Below, in pieces: positions 1 through 5,509 of a stretch of DNA of 5,509 bases; the stretch's first letter is position 1, and each line of letters begins with the position of its first letter. The stretch spans positions 1 to 5,509 of the forward strand of contig VFHG01000023.1 in NCBI GenBank assembly GCA_009392075.1. Direction: 5' to 3'. This stretch comes from SAR202 cluster bacterium (GTDB taxonomy: Bacteria > Chloroflexota > Dehalococcoidia > UBA3495). Position numbers and translations under genes: made by a program. A model generated the notes under the pieces. The model made no database searches. It worked only from the letters and a program-made list of their open reading frames with translations, and was not told the DNA's origin.

Positions 1-1367
1 ACGGCGGCAAGTTCATCGTCAGGGTTGAAGACACCGACCAGGCGCGTCTTGCCCCGGGCTCAATCGAGGCCATGCTCGACGGCCTTCGTTGGCTGAATAT
101 CGATTGGGATGAGGGCCCCGAAGTGGACGGTCCCTATGGACCTTATTTCCAGTCAGAACGGCTCGAGATCTACCATGAACTGGCCGAGAGACTGGTCTCT
201 CAAGGCAATGCCTACCATTGTTACTGCAGCCAGAAGCCGCCAGCGGAAGACGACCAGAGGGAACGCGACCGCCGTGTTTCGGCCAGCGCCGACTGCCAAT
301 GCCGGGACCTGACCCAACCAGATATTGCTAAGCTCAGCGGGGGAGGGGAATCGAAGGTTGTCCGGTTCGCCATGCCCAAAGAGGGCGTCACCAGCGTTGA
401 CGACCTGATTCGCGGCGAAGTGAAATGGCGAAACGAAACCCTGAACGACTTCATAATCATGAAGTCTGACGGTTTTCCGACGTACCATCTAGCCGTGGTG
501 GCCGATGACCATTTGATGGAGATTAGCCACATCATGCGGGCCGAGGAATGGCTGCCCAGCACGCCGCGCCACCTACAGTTATTTAAAGCCCTGGGGTTCG
601 AGCCCCCTAAGTTCGCCCATCTGCCAATGATCATGGGCCCGGACCGGGCTAAGCTCTCCAAACGGCACGGCGCCACGGCCATCGGCGAGTACAAGGAAGA
701 CGGCATACTTCCGGAAGCCCTGCTTAACTTTATGGTGCTGTTGGGATGGTCGCTGGACGACAAGACTGATGTTGTGGCGCCCCAAATGGTCATCGACAAT
801 TTCACATTGGACCGTATCACCAATTCGTCAGCCATCTTCGACCAAGATAGGCTGCAATGGATGAACGGCATGTACATCCGGGAGCTAACTCCCGAGCGGC
901 TAGCCAACCAGATGATGCCTTTTTTGCAACAGGGTCTACCTAAAGATTCGCTGCCAGTCGACGAGGAGTATCTGCGTCAGATAGCTCCGCTGCTCCAACA
1001 GCGCATGAAGAATCTTAAGGAGTCGGCAGACAGCACCTCTTACTTTTTTCAGGCGGATGAGCAGTTCGATATCGGCGATTTGGTGCAGAAGGGCATGGAC
1101 CGGGACTCAACTTTGTCGGCCCTGAAAGCTGCGCTCGATGACCTAAGCGAAGCCGACAATTTCCAGCACGAGAAACTGGAAGAGATGTTGACGGCCACAG
1201 GGGAGCGTCTGGAGTTGTCTCGCCGTCAGTTCTTTGGGGTTTTGCGCGTCGCCGCCACCGGACGGGCCGTGTCCCCGCCTTTGTTTGAGATGATGGAAGT
1301 GCTGGGCAAAGACCGCACGGTGAGCCGGGTCCGAAACGCGATCGAACGGTTCAGTATTCCAAGTTGA
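1..1367 (+). CDS. gltX: Glutamyl-tRNA synthetase, 5' end cut by window edge
   Basis: Class I aminoacyl-tRNA synthetase that charges tRNA-Glu with glutamate in the cytoplasm, using ATP. The reading frame is open to the left edge: codons from position 3 read GGKFIVRVEDTDQARLAPGS, a typical GluRS stretch, so the first ATG at 72 is internal. By comparison with E. coli GluRS about 30-35 N-terminal residues, including the HIGH motif, lie outside the window; 454 residues are visible and the full protein would be near 485, normal for the family. The KMSKS-class loop is present as KLSKR (651-665) within DRAKLSKRHGA. A zinc-site motif CYC (219-227) followed by CQC (294-302) sits in the tRNA acceptor-binding region, with four Cys where E. 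coli uses three Cys and a His. The C-terminal part is the helical anticodon-binding domain, ending IPS and TGA. Whether the enzyme discriminates against tRNA-Gln cannot be read from sequence, but the glnS downstream makes a discriminating enzyme likely. Confidence 0.97.
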   Translation, partial: GGKFIVRVEDTDQARLAPGSIEAMLDGLRWLNIDWDEGPEVDGPYGPYFQSERLEIYHELAERLVSQGNAYHCYCSQKPPAEDDQRERDRRVSASADCQCRDLTQPDIAKLSGGGESKVVRFAMPKEGVTSVDDLIRGEVKWRNETLNDFIIMKSDGFPTYHLAVVADDHLMEISHIMRAEEWLPSTPRHLQLFKALGFEPPKFAHLPMIMGPDRAKLSKRHGATAIGEYKEDGILPEALLNFMVLLGWSLDDKTDVVAPQMVIDNFTLDRITNSSAIFDQDRLQWMNGMYIRELTPERLANQMMPFLQQGLPKDSLPVDEEYLRQIAPLLQQRMKNLKESADSTSYFFQADEQFDIGDLVQKGMDRDSTLSALKAALDDLSEADNFQHEKLEEMLTATGERLELSRRQFFGVLRVAATGRAVSPPLFEMMEVLGKDRTVSRVRNAIERFSIPS

Positions 1368-1425
1368 ATGGCCGCCAAATGATTTTGAAAACGGTTCGGC
1401 GCCGCAGGTTAGCGGGCAAACACAT

Positions 1426-1429
1426 AGGA
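1426..1429 (+). promoter_or_regulatory. Probable ribosome binding site of glnS
   Basis: AGGA (within AGGATGA) lies 10 bases before the glnS ATG at 1440. The spacing is a little long, but this is the only purine-rich match in the short spacer. It supports the 1440 start, which also gives an N-terminus aligning with E. coli GlnRS almost residue for residue. Confidence 0.5.
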
Positions 1430-1439
1430 TGAAACTAGA

Positions 1440-3134
1440 ATGACACAGGCTGAAACTTCGGTTGACTTCGTTCGCGGTATAGTCGCCGATGACAATAGAT
1501 CGGGCAAATTCGACGGACGGGTGGTCACTCGCTTCCCTCCGGAGCCAAACGGATACCTGCACATCGGGCACGCCAAATCCGTCTGCCTGAATTTTGGGCT
1601 GGCTGCCGAGTTCGGCGGCGTTTGCCATCTGCGTTTTGACGACACCAACCCCTCCAAGGAAGAGGTGGAATACGTCCGGTCGATCCAGGAGGACGTCCGT
1701 TGGTTGGGTTTTGACTGGGGTCCGAACCTTTTTTACGCCTCGGACTACTTTGGCCAGCTATACGAATACGCCATCCGGCTGATCGAGAAGGGCAAGGCGT
1801 ACGTCTGCGACCTCACGTCCGAGGAGGTTCGGGAATACCGCGGCAACCTGACCGAGCCCGGCAAGGAAAGCCCGTACCGTAACCGGTCGGTTGAAGAGAA
1901 CCTGAACCTGTTACGGCGCATGCGGGCCGGTGATTTTGAGTCGGGCGAACGTACGCTCCGGGCCAAGATAGACATGGCCTCGCCAAACTTGAATCTCCGC
2001 GATCCGGTTCTATACCGGATTCTTAAAGAGACCCACCACCGCACCGGCGACGAATGGCCCATTTATCCGATGTACGACTTCGCCCATGGCCAGTCCGATT
2101 CCATCGAAAATGTGACCCATTCGGTCTGCACTTTGGAGTTCGAGGACCATCGACCACTATATGACTGGCTCCAGGATGAACTGGATATTTACCACTCCCA
2201 GCAGATCGAGTTCGCCCGCTTGAACATCACCCACACCGTGCTTAGCAAACGGCGGTTGATTCAACTGGTTGATGAGGGGTATGTGAATGGTTGGGACGAC
2301 CCACGCCTGCCGACGATATCGGGTCTGCGACGCCGCGGCTATACTCCGGAGGCGCTCCGAAATTTCTGCGACCGCATCGGTGTGGCCAAGCGGGACAACA
2401 CCGTAGACATAGCACTGTTGGAATACACCCTGCGGGACCACCTAAATAAGCGGTCGCCCCGGGTTATGGGCGTCTTGGACCCACTTAAGGTCGTCATCAC
2501 AAATTACCCCGAGGGCAAGTCGGAAGATGTGGTTTCGGTCAACAACCCGGAAGACATGAGCATGGGCGAGAGGAAGATAAAGTTCTCCCGGACCGTATAC
2601 ATCGAGAAAGATGATTTCCGAGAGGTGCCACCGCCCAAGTTCTACCGCTTGTCACCGGGGCGAGAGGTTCGCCTCAAAGATGCCTTCTACATCACCTGTA
2701 ACGAAGTGATCAAGGATGAGGCCACTGGAGAGATAATCGAACTGCGCTGCACCTACGACCCTGAGACCTACGGTGGGACGTCTGCCGACGGCCGGAAAGT
2801 TAGGGGCACTTCCCATTGGGTGTCGGCCGCCCATGCCGTGGATGCCGAGGTGCGGATCTACGACCACCTGTTCTCGACGGAAGACTCGGACGACGTTCCC
2901 GACGGCGGCGTCTTCACAGACAACTTGAACTCGGAGTCGCTGGTGGTCATGAAAGGGTGCAAGCTAGAGCAGGGTCTGGGCAAAGCCAAGCCGGGGGAGC
3001 GGTTCCAGTTCCTGCGGACGGGCTATTTCGTCGTCGACTTCGACTCCACGCCGGAAGCCCCGGTTTTCAACCGGACAGCGGCTCTCAGGGACACCTGGGC
3101 GCGCATGGACCAGGCCCGCAAGCAGAGTCGATAA
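1440..3134 (+). CDS. glnS: Glutaminyl-tRNA synthetase, complete
   Basis: Class Ib synthetase that attaches glutamine directly to tRNA-Gln in the cytoplasm. The 564-residue product is close to the E. coli enzyme (about 554). Visible motifs: FPPEPNG at residues 32-38, HIGH at 41-44, FDDTNP at 66-71, IYPMYDF at 208-214, THSVCTLEF shortly after, and the KMSKS loop as VLSKR at 267-271. D67 and Y212 align with E. coli D66 and Y211, the residues known to recognise the glutamine side chain, which argues for a true GlnRS rather than a duplicated GluRS. From about residue 340 onward comes the two-part beta-barrel anticodon-binding domain, with conserved [17 protein letters not shown] and, near the end, [13 protein letters not shown]. 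No appended YqeY-like tail or other fusion is seen. It follows gltX by 72 bp on the same strand with no clear terminator between, so co-transcription is likely. GlnRS is patchy in bacteria and is thought to have been acquired from eukaryotes, so its presence is informative about lineage. Confidence 0.97.
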   Translation: MTQAETSVDFVRGIVADDNRSGKFDGRVVTRFPPEPNGYLHIGHAKSVCLNFGLAAEFGGVCHLRFDDTNPSKEEVEYVRSIQEDVRWLGFDWGPNLFYASDYFGQLYEYAIRLIEKGKAYVCDLTSEEVREYRGNLTEPGKESPYRNRSVEENLNLLRRMRAGDFESGERTLRAKIDMASPNLNLRDPVLYRILKETHHRTGDEWPIYPMYDFAHGQSDSIENVTHSVCTLEFEDHRPLYDWLQDELDIYHSQQIEFARLNITHTVLSKRRLIQLVDEGYVNGWDDPRLPTISGLRRRGYTPEALRNFCDRIGVAKRDNTVDIALLEYTLRDHLNKRSPRVMGVLDPLKVVITNYPEGKSEDVVSVNNPEDMSMGERKIKFSRTVYIEKDDFREVPPPKFYRLSPGREVRLKDAFYITCNEVIKDEATGEIIELRCTYDPETYGGTSADGRKVRGTSHWVSAAHAVDAEVRIYDHLFSTEDSDDVPDGGVFTDNLNSESLVVMKGCKLEQGLGKAKPGERFQFLRTGYFVVDFDSTPEAPVFNRTAALRDTWARMDQARKQSR

Positions 3135-3138
3135 TCCG

Positions 3139-4152
3139 TTAGTTGATCTGGTAGATCTGTAGCCGGTGGCGGAGGCTGTCGACCACGATTAGCCGGCCCT
3201 CTCCGTCCAGTTTCACTGCCGAGGGACCCCAGAAATAGCCTTCAACGCCGGCGGATATCTCCCGGTCGCGGCGGGCCGGTGGGTTCAGGTCCGGAAACAG
3301 GTCTGCTTCAGTTCGTAACTGTCCTTCCTCAGGGTTCACCCCGAAATAATCCGCTGCCCAGGTTGAGTCGACCGACTCTCCTCGGAGCGACGCCAGCAGT
3401 CTGCCGTTGGAACCCAGAACCTTCACCCGTTCGTTGCCCCAATCGGCAACGTAGATGTTGCCTTCGCCGTCCACAGCCAGTCCGGCCGGCCGGTGGATGG
3501 CGTCGCCTTCGGGCAGCCCGCCAAATTCCTCGATCAAAACGCCGTCGGTGTCATACCGCTGGATGCGGTCGTTGCCCCAGTCTGAGATATAAACGTCTCC
3601 GGTTTCAGTCAGAGCCAAGCCCCAAGGTCCTTGGAATTCGCCTGATCCGGAACCACGCTTTCCCCAGGCGGAGATGAACTTCCCGTCTTTGGTGAACTTC
3701 TGCACCCGGTGGTTGCCGCTATCGGTCAGCCACAAGTTTTCCTCACTGTCGAAGGCTATGCTGGAAGGGTATTCAAGCTGTCCATCTTCCGTGCCTTTAA
3801 CACCCCATTGGCTTAGAAAGGTCCCGTCCTTGTCGAAGATGGAGACCCGCTGCAGCCCTTCGTCCGCGATGTAGACCCAGTCCTGGCCGTCAATAGCGAT
3901 GGAGCTGGGCCACCAGAACTCTCCGTCCCCGTGTCCGCCGGTGCCCCACTCGCCCAGCCACTGTTCGTCGACGGTGCACATGGTTACCCGCTTAGAAGGC
4001 AGCCGGACAGAGGTTTCAGGCCCGGCCCGGTTCAAAACATAGAGAACGCCCTGGGAATTGATCGCCATGTCCACTGGATTGGTGAACCCCCTCCCGGTGG
4101 CGGCCAGAAAGCCGATGGTGTGGCTGTATGTGAAAGTTTTGGTGGTGGTCAT
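3139..4152 (-). CDS. NHL-repeat six-bladed beta-propeller protein
   Basis: The 337-residue protein is built of NHL-type repeats and probably folds as a six-bladed propeller. Blades are approximately residues 24-69, 78-116, 125-163, 172-210, 219-257 and 305-337. Landmarks recur with an almost exact 47-residue period: W69-G, W116-G, W163-G, F210-G, and the aspartates of ADE (97), TDSGNHR (144), SDWGNDR (191) and ADWGNER (237). The N-terminal strand TYSHTIGF probably closes the ring with the last blade (VDSLRHRLQIY). A non-repeat insert, residues 259-304, rich in acidic residues and prolines, separates blades five and six. No signal peptide or membrane segment is visible, so it should be cytoplasmic. 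The start at 4152 is supported by GAGAG six bases upstream. NHL propellers usually bind proteins, RNA or ligands; some relatives are lyases or lactonases, but I see no catalytic signature and assign no reaction. Similar proteins are, from memory, frequent in SAR202-type Chloroflexota. Its stop lies 4 bp from the glnS stop, tail to tail. Confidence 0.9.
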   Translation of the reverse strand: MTTTKTFTYSHTIGFLAATGRGFTNPVDMAINSQGVLYVLNRAGPETSVRLPSKRVTMCTVDEQWLGEWGTGGHGDGEFWWPSSIAIDGQDWVYIADEGLQRVSIFDKDGTFLSQWGVKGTEDGQLEYPSSIAFDSEENLWLTDSGNHRVQKFTKDGKFISAWGKRGSGSGEFQGPWGLALTETGDVYISDWGNDRIQRYDTDGVLIEEFGGLPEGDAIHRPAGLAVDGEGNIYVADWGNERVKVLGSNGRLLASLRGESVDSTWAADYFGVNPEEGQLRTEADLFPDLNPPARRDREISAGVEGYFWGPSAVKLDGEGRLIVVDSLRHRLQIYQIN

Positions 4153-4158
4153 TTAATG

Positions 4159-4163
4159 CTCTC
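4159..4163 (-). promoter_or_regulatory. Probable ribosome binding site of the NHL gene
   Basis: On the - strand GAGAG stands six bases before the ATG at 4152-4150, a standard Shine-Dalgarno position. It favours this ATG over any later in-frame Met such as residue 29. Confidence 0.5.
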
Positions 4164-4167
4164 GATC

Positions 4168-4192
4168 GCGAATTAACTGTGATTCGCCACAG
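4168..4192. promoter_or_regulatory. Two overlapping inverted repeats upstream of the NHL gene
   Basis: Two dyads share bases here. The first pairs GCGAAT (4168-4173) with ATTCGC (4182-4187); on the + strand it extends through a T-G wobble and one more pair to an 8-bp stem with a 4-base loop. The second pairs CTGTG (4177-4181) with CACAG (4188-4192) perfectly around a 6-base spacer. Because the arms interlock, only one could form at a time in RNA. They lie about 15-40 bases before the NHL start codon, so they could be an operator or a 5'-leader structure. No sigma-70 type -35/-10 pair is clear around them. The spacing TGTG-N6-CACA is two bases short of the classical CRP site. Function is inferred only from position; chance is possible. 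Confidence 0.3.
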
Positions 4193-4199
4193 CTTCTCT

Positions 4200-4290
4200 G
4201 TCATTCCAAGGCGCTAGCCGAGGAATCTCTTTCTGCGGTGAAGTCTCGTTCCATCAAAGCAATGAGACTCATCGTTCCACTCGGGGTGAC
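4200..4290. repeat. Degenerate palindromic intergenic element (REP/MITE-like)
   Basis: The ends form imperfect terminal inverted repeats: GTCATTCCAAG (4200-4210) faces CTCGGGGTGAC (4280-4290), with eight Watson-Crick pairs, two G-T pairs and one A-C mismatch. Inside, AGTCTCGTT (4242-4250) pairs with AATGAGACT (4261-4269), a 9-bp stem with one G-T pair and a 10-base loop. TCGTTCCA occurs twice (4246-4253 and 4272-4279). The left part, TCATTCC...GAGGAATC, resembles the TCATTCCGAGC...GAGGAATC palindromic repeats that I remember as common between genes in Chloroflexota and several other phyla. There is no coding potential. The G-T pairs are stable only in + strand RNA, so this is not a convincing terminator for the - strand DUF1800 gene, and no T-run follows either stem. 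Copy number in the genome is unknown. Confidence 0.4.
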
Positions 4291-4352
4291 TACAAGAACG
4301 GTTGCTTGAGGGGGATATCAATCGTAACCCGTAGGTATCTGCTGACGAAGGG

Positions 4353-5509
4353 TCATGCCATCTGGTATTCGCGGGTGGCTAGGATTACCTGTAGCAGCTC
4401 TATCACCTGCTGTTCCGAGCAGGACGCGGCGTCTTCTGGTGTGAAACTCACCTCACCCCATGTGGCGGCGAACTCGACAAGCCGGTCGTGCGTGCTGTCA
4501 GACACACTGAGACCGCCGAGCAGCAGCAAGCACTCGTCCACCAACTCGGCTGGTTGGTAGCTGTTCTGACCGCCTTTCAGCCGCTGGATCATGGCCTGGA
4601 CCCCTGGCTGAACGGTGTCTCCGATCACCAGCGCCGAGGAGTTGACCCGCTCAACCAAAGTGCCGGTGTCCACCCATTCGGTGCCGGTATGCCAACCTTC
4701 AACTGTGGGAGGGTTCAGGATCTCTTGGCCCATGAAATTGGCGTCACTGGCTAGGTTCGTGATGTCCCACCGGGGGGATTGGTAGCCGCCGGCCAACCGC
4801 GCAGTGCCGACTACCAACTCGGCCGGGCTCTTGACTCTGGAATACCAGACGTCTTCCGACTTGAAGTAGTCCGACAAGAATAAGGCCCGCAGCATGGAGC
4901 GGATGTCGCCGCTGGACTTGCGGTACTCCTCGGCCAGGAAAGCGATCGCTTCTTCATTGGGAGTGTCGGATACGAAGTAGTTGTAAAGCTTGCCGGCGAT
5001 GAACCAACTGGTGGCCGGGCGCATCGCGATAATGTCGATGATGTCTTCGCCGTTGAAGTTTCCGGTGCGGCCCAGGAATTTCTTCTCGGTGTCGTCGTGG
5101 TCCTCGGGCCGGTACTCGAATTGCCAGTCGATGCGGCCGGAGGGCCAGATCGAGTCACGGGACGCCCGGACGCTCATGTATTCGTCGTTGGCGATGGTCC
5201 AGCCGGTGAAGGCCCTGGCGCAGTTCTTGACGTCGTCTTCGGTGTAGTTGCCGATGCCCATGGAGAAGAGCTCCAGCAGTTCCCGGCCGTAGTTCTCGTT
5301 GGGGGCGTCTTTGTGGTTGTCCTTGTTGTCCAGCCAGAAGATCATGGCCGGGTCGCGGGACAGTTCCATCAATATATTGTGGAAGGAACCCAGGCCGTGG
5401 CGCCTAAAGGTGTCGGTCTGGTTGACCACACCCTTGGCGTGGTTCAACTTGCCGTAGGCGGTGGCAAACAGACCGTGCCAGAACAGGGCGATCTTCTCCT
5501 CCAAAGGAC
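4353..5509 (-). CDS. DUF1800-family protein, N-terminal part outside window
   Basis: About 385 C-terminal residues of a DUF1800 (PF08811) protein, a large family of unknown biochemical function. The frame stays open to the right edge: the codon before the TTG at 5504-5502 is Pro, giving PLEEKIALFWHGLFAT, a typical internal DUF1800 stretch, so that TTG is not the start. Numbering from that codon, conserved blocks are FWH (8-10), ILMELSRDPAMIFWLDN (44-60), APNENYGRELLELFSMGIGNY (67-87), FTGW (99-102), HDDTEKKFLG (136-145), KSPAEL (225-230) and NPPTVEGW (264-271), in the family's usual order, ending with an IELLQVILATREYQ helix. A secretion signal, if any, would be in the missing part. Family members are commonly encoded next to a DUF1501 protein, usually just downstream; here the next gene downstream is the NHL protein after 200 bp, so any DUF1501 partner would be upstream, outside the window. 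The same strand would allow read-through into the NHL gene, but the spacing suggests separate transcription. Confidence 0.93.
   Translation of the reverse strand, partial: PLEEKIALFWHGLFATAYGKLNHAKGVVNQTDTFRRHGLGSFHNILMELSRDPAMIFWLDNKDNHKDAPNENYGRELLELFSMGIGNYTEDDVKNCARAFTGWTIANDEYMSVRASRDSIWPSGRIDWQFEYRPEDHDDTEKKFLGRTGNFNGEDIIDIIAMRPATSWFIAGKLYNYFVSDTPNEEAIAFLAEEYRKSSGDIRSMLRALFLSDYFKSEDVWYSRVKSPAELVVGTARLAGGYQSPRWDITNLASDANFMGQEILNPPTVEGWHTGTEWVDTGTLVERVNSSALVIGDTVQPGVQAMIQRLKGGQNSYQPAELVDECLLLLGGLSVSDSTHDRLVEFAATWGEVSFTPEDAASCSEQQVIELLQVILATREYQMA

Noticed and set aside
221..907. A 228-codon open frame on the - strand opposite gltX
   Set aside because: It lies entirely within the strongly supported gltX frame, its product is Ser/Arg-rich and matches no family I recognise; it is an antisense shadow.
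1397..1404. CGGCGCCG palindrome in the gltX-glnS spacer as a terminator
   Set aside because: There is no loop to form a usable hairpin and no following T-run.
1143..1657. Two - strand open frames (1143-1628 and 1409-1657) spanning the gltX-glnS junction
   Set aside because: They run antisense to conserved synthetase sequence on both sides, and the products show no recognisable domain.
2816..3142. A 108-codon + strand open frame overlapping the glnS 3' end
   Set aside because: It is a +2 frame shadow of glnS, extremely rich in Gly and Arg; the glnS frame here carries conserved C-terminal motifs.
3145..3157. Perfect inverted repeat GATCT-GGT-AGATC near the NHL stop codon, as a possible terminator
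   Set aside because: It lies inside the coding sequence for Gln-Ile-Tyr-Gln-Ile, arises from similar codons, has few G-C pairs and is not followed by a T-run.
3279..3677. A + strand open frame of 132 codons opposite the NHL gene
   Set aside because: The - strand frame has clear repeated NHL blades over the same bases; the + strand product is Arg/Pro-rich without a domain.
4306..4754. + strand open frames over the end of the DUF1800 gene
   Set aside because: Both overlap the conserved DUF1800 frame and encode nothing recognisable.
5502..5504. TTG as the start codon of the DUF1800 protein
   Set aside because: The frame continues to the window edge with a Pro codon before it, and the residues around it match the interior of the family, so the true start is outside.

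Overview
This 5.5 kb window is a stretch of ordinary-looking, moderately GC-rich bacterial chromosome. It carries four protein genes in two convergent pairs. The left half (+ strand) holds two translation genes in tandem: the 3' part of gltX (glutamyl-tRNA synthetase, cut by the left edge) and a complete glnS (glutaminyl-tRNA synthetase). The right half (- strand) holds a complete cytoplasmic-looking NHL-repeat beta-propeller protein and, upstream of it, the C-terminal part of a DUF1800-family protein cut by the right edge.

The combination of a bacterial GlnRS next to GluRS, a soluble NHL propeller with this N-terminus and this insert before the last blade, and a DUF1800 protein is what I would expect in an uncultured Chloroflexota genome of the SAR202/Dehalococcoidia type. 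That assignment rests on remembered family resemblance, not on a search, and is only moderately secure. No rRNA, tRNA, CRISPR array, transposase, phage gene or defence system is visible.

Layout: 1-1367 gltX; a 72-bp spacer without an obvious terminator; 1440-3134 glnS; a gap of only 4 bp between facing stop codons; 3139-4152 NHL protein on the - strand; 4153-4352 a 200-bp intergenic region; 4353-5509 DUF1800 protein on the - strand. The intergenic region contains a degenerate palindromic element (about 4200-4290) and two overlapping, mutually exclusive inverted repeats just upstream of the NHL start.

gltX and glnS together would charge tRNA-Glu and tRNA-Gln directly, so the host need not depend on the Glu-tRNA-Gln amidotransferase route for glutamine. 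The NHL and DUF1800 genes have no known catalytic role that the sequence reveals. The NHL protein is probably a binding scaffold, and the DUF1800 protein belongs to a family usually found beside DUF1501 proteins, which are not seen here on the downstream side. I found no convincing new biological system; the most interesting parts are the intergenic element and the tandem synthetase arrangement.
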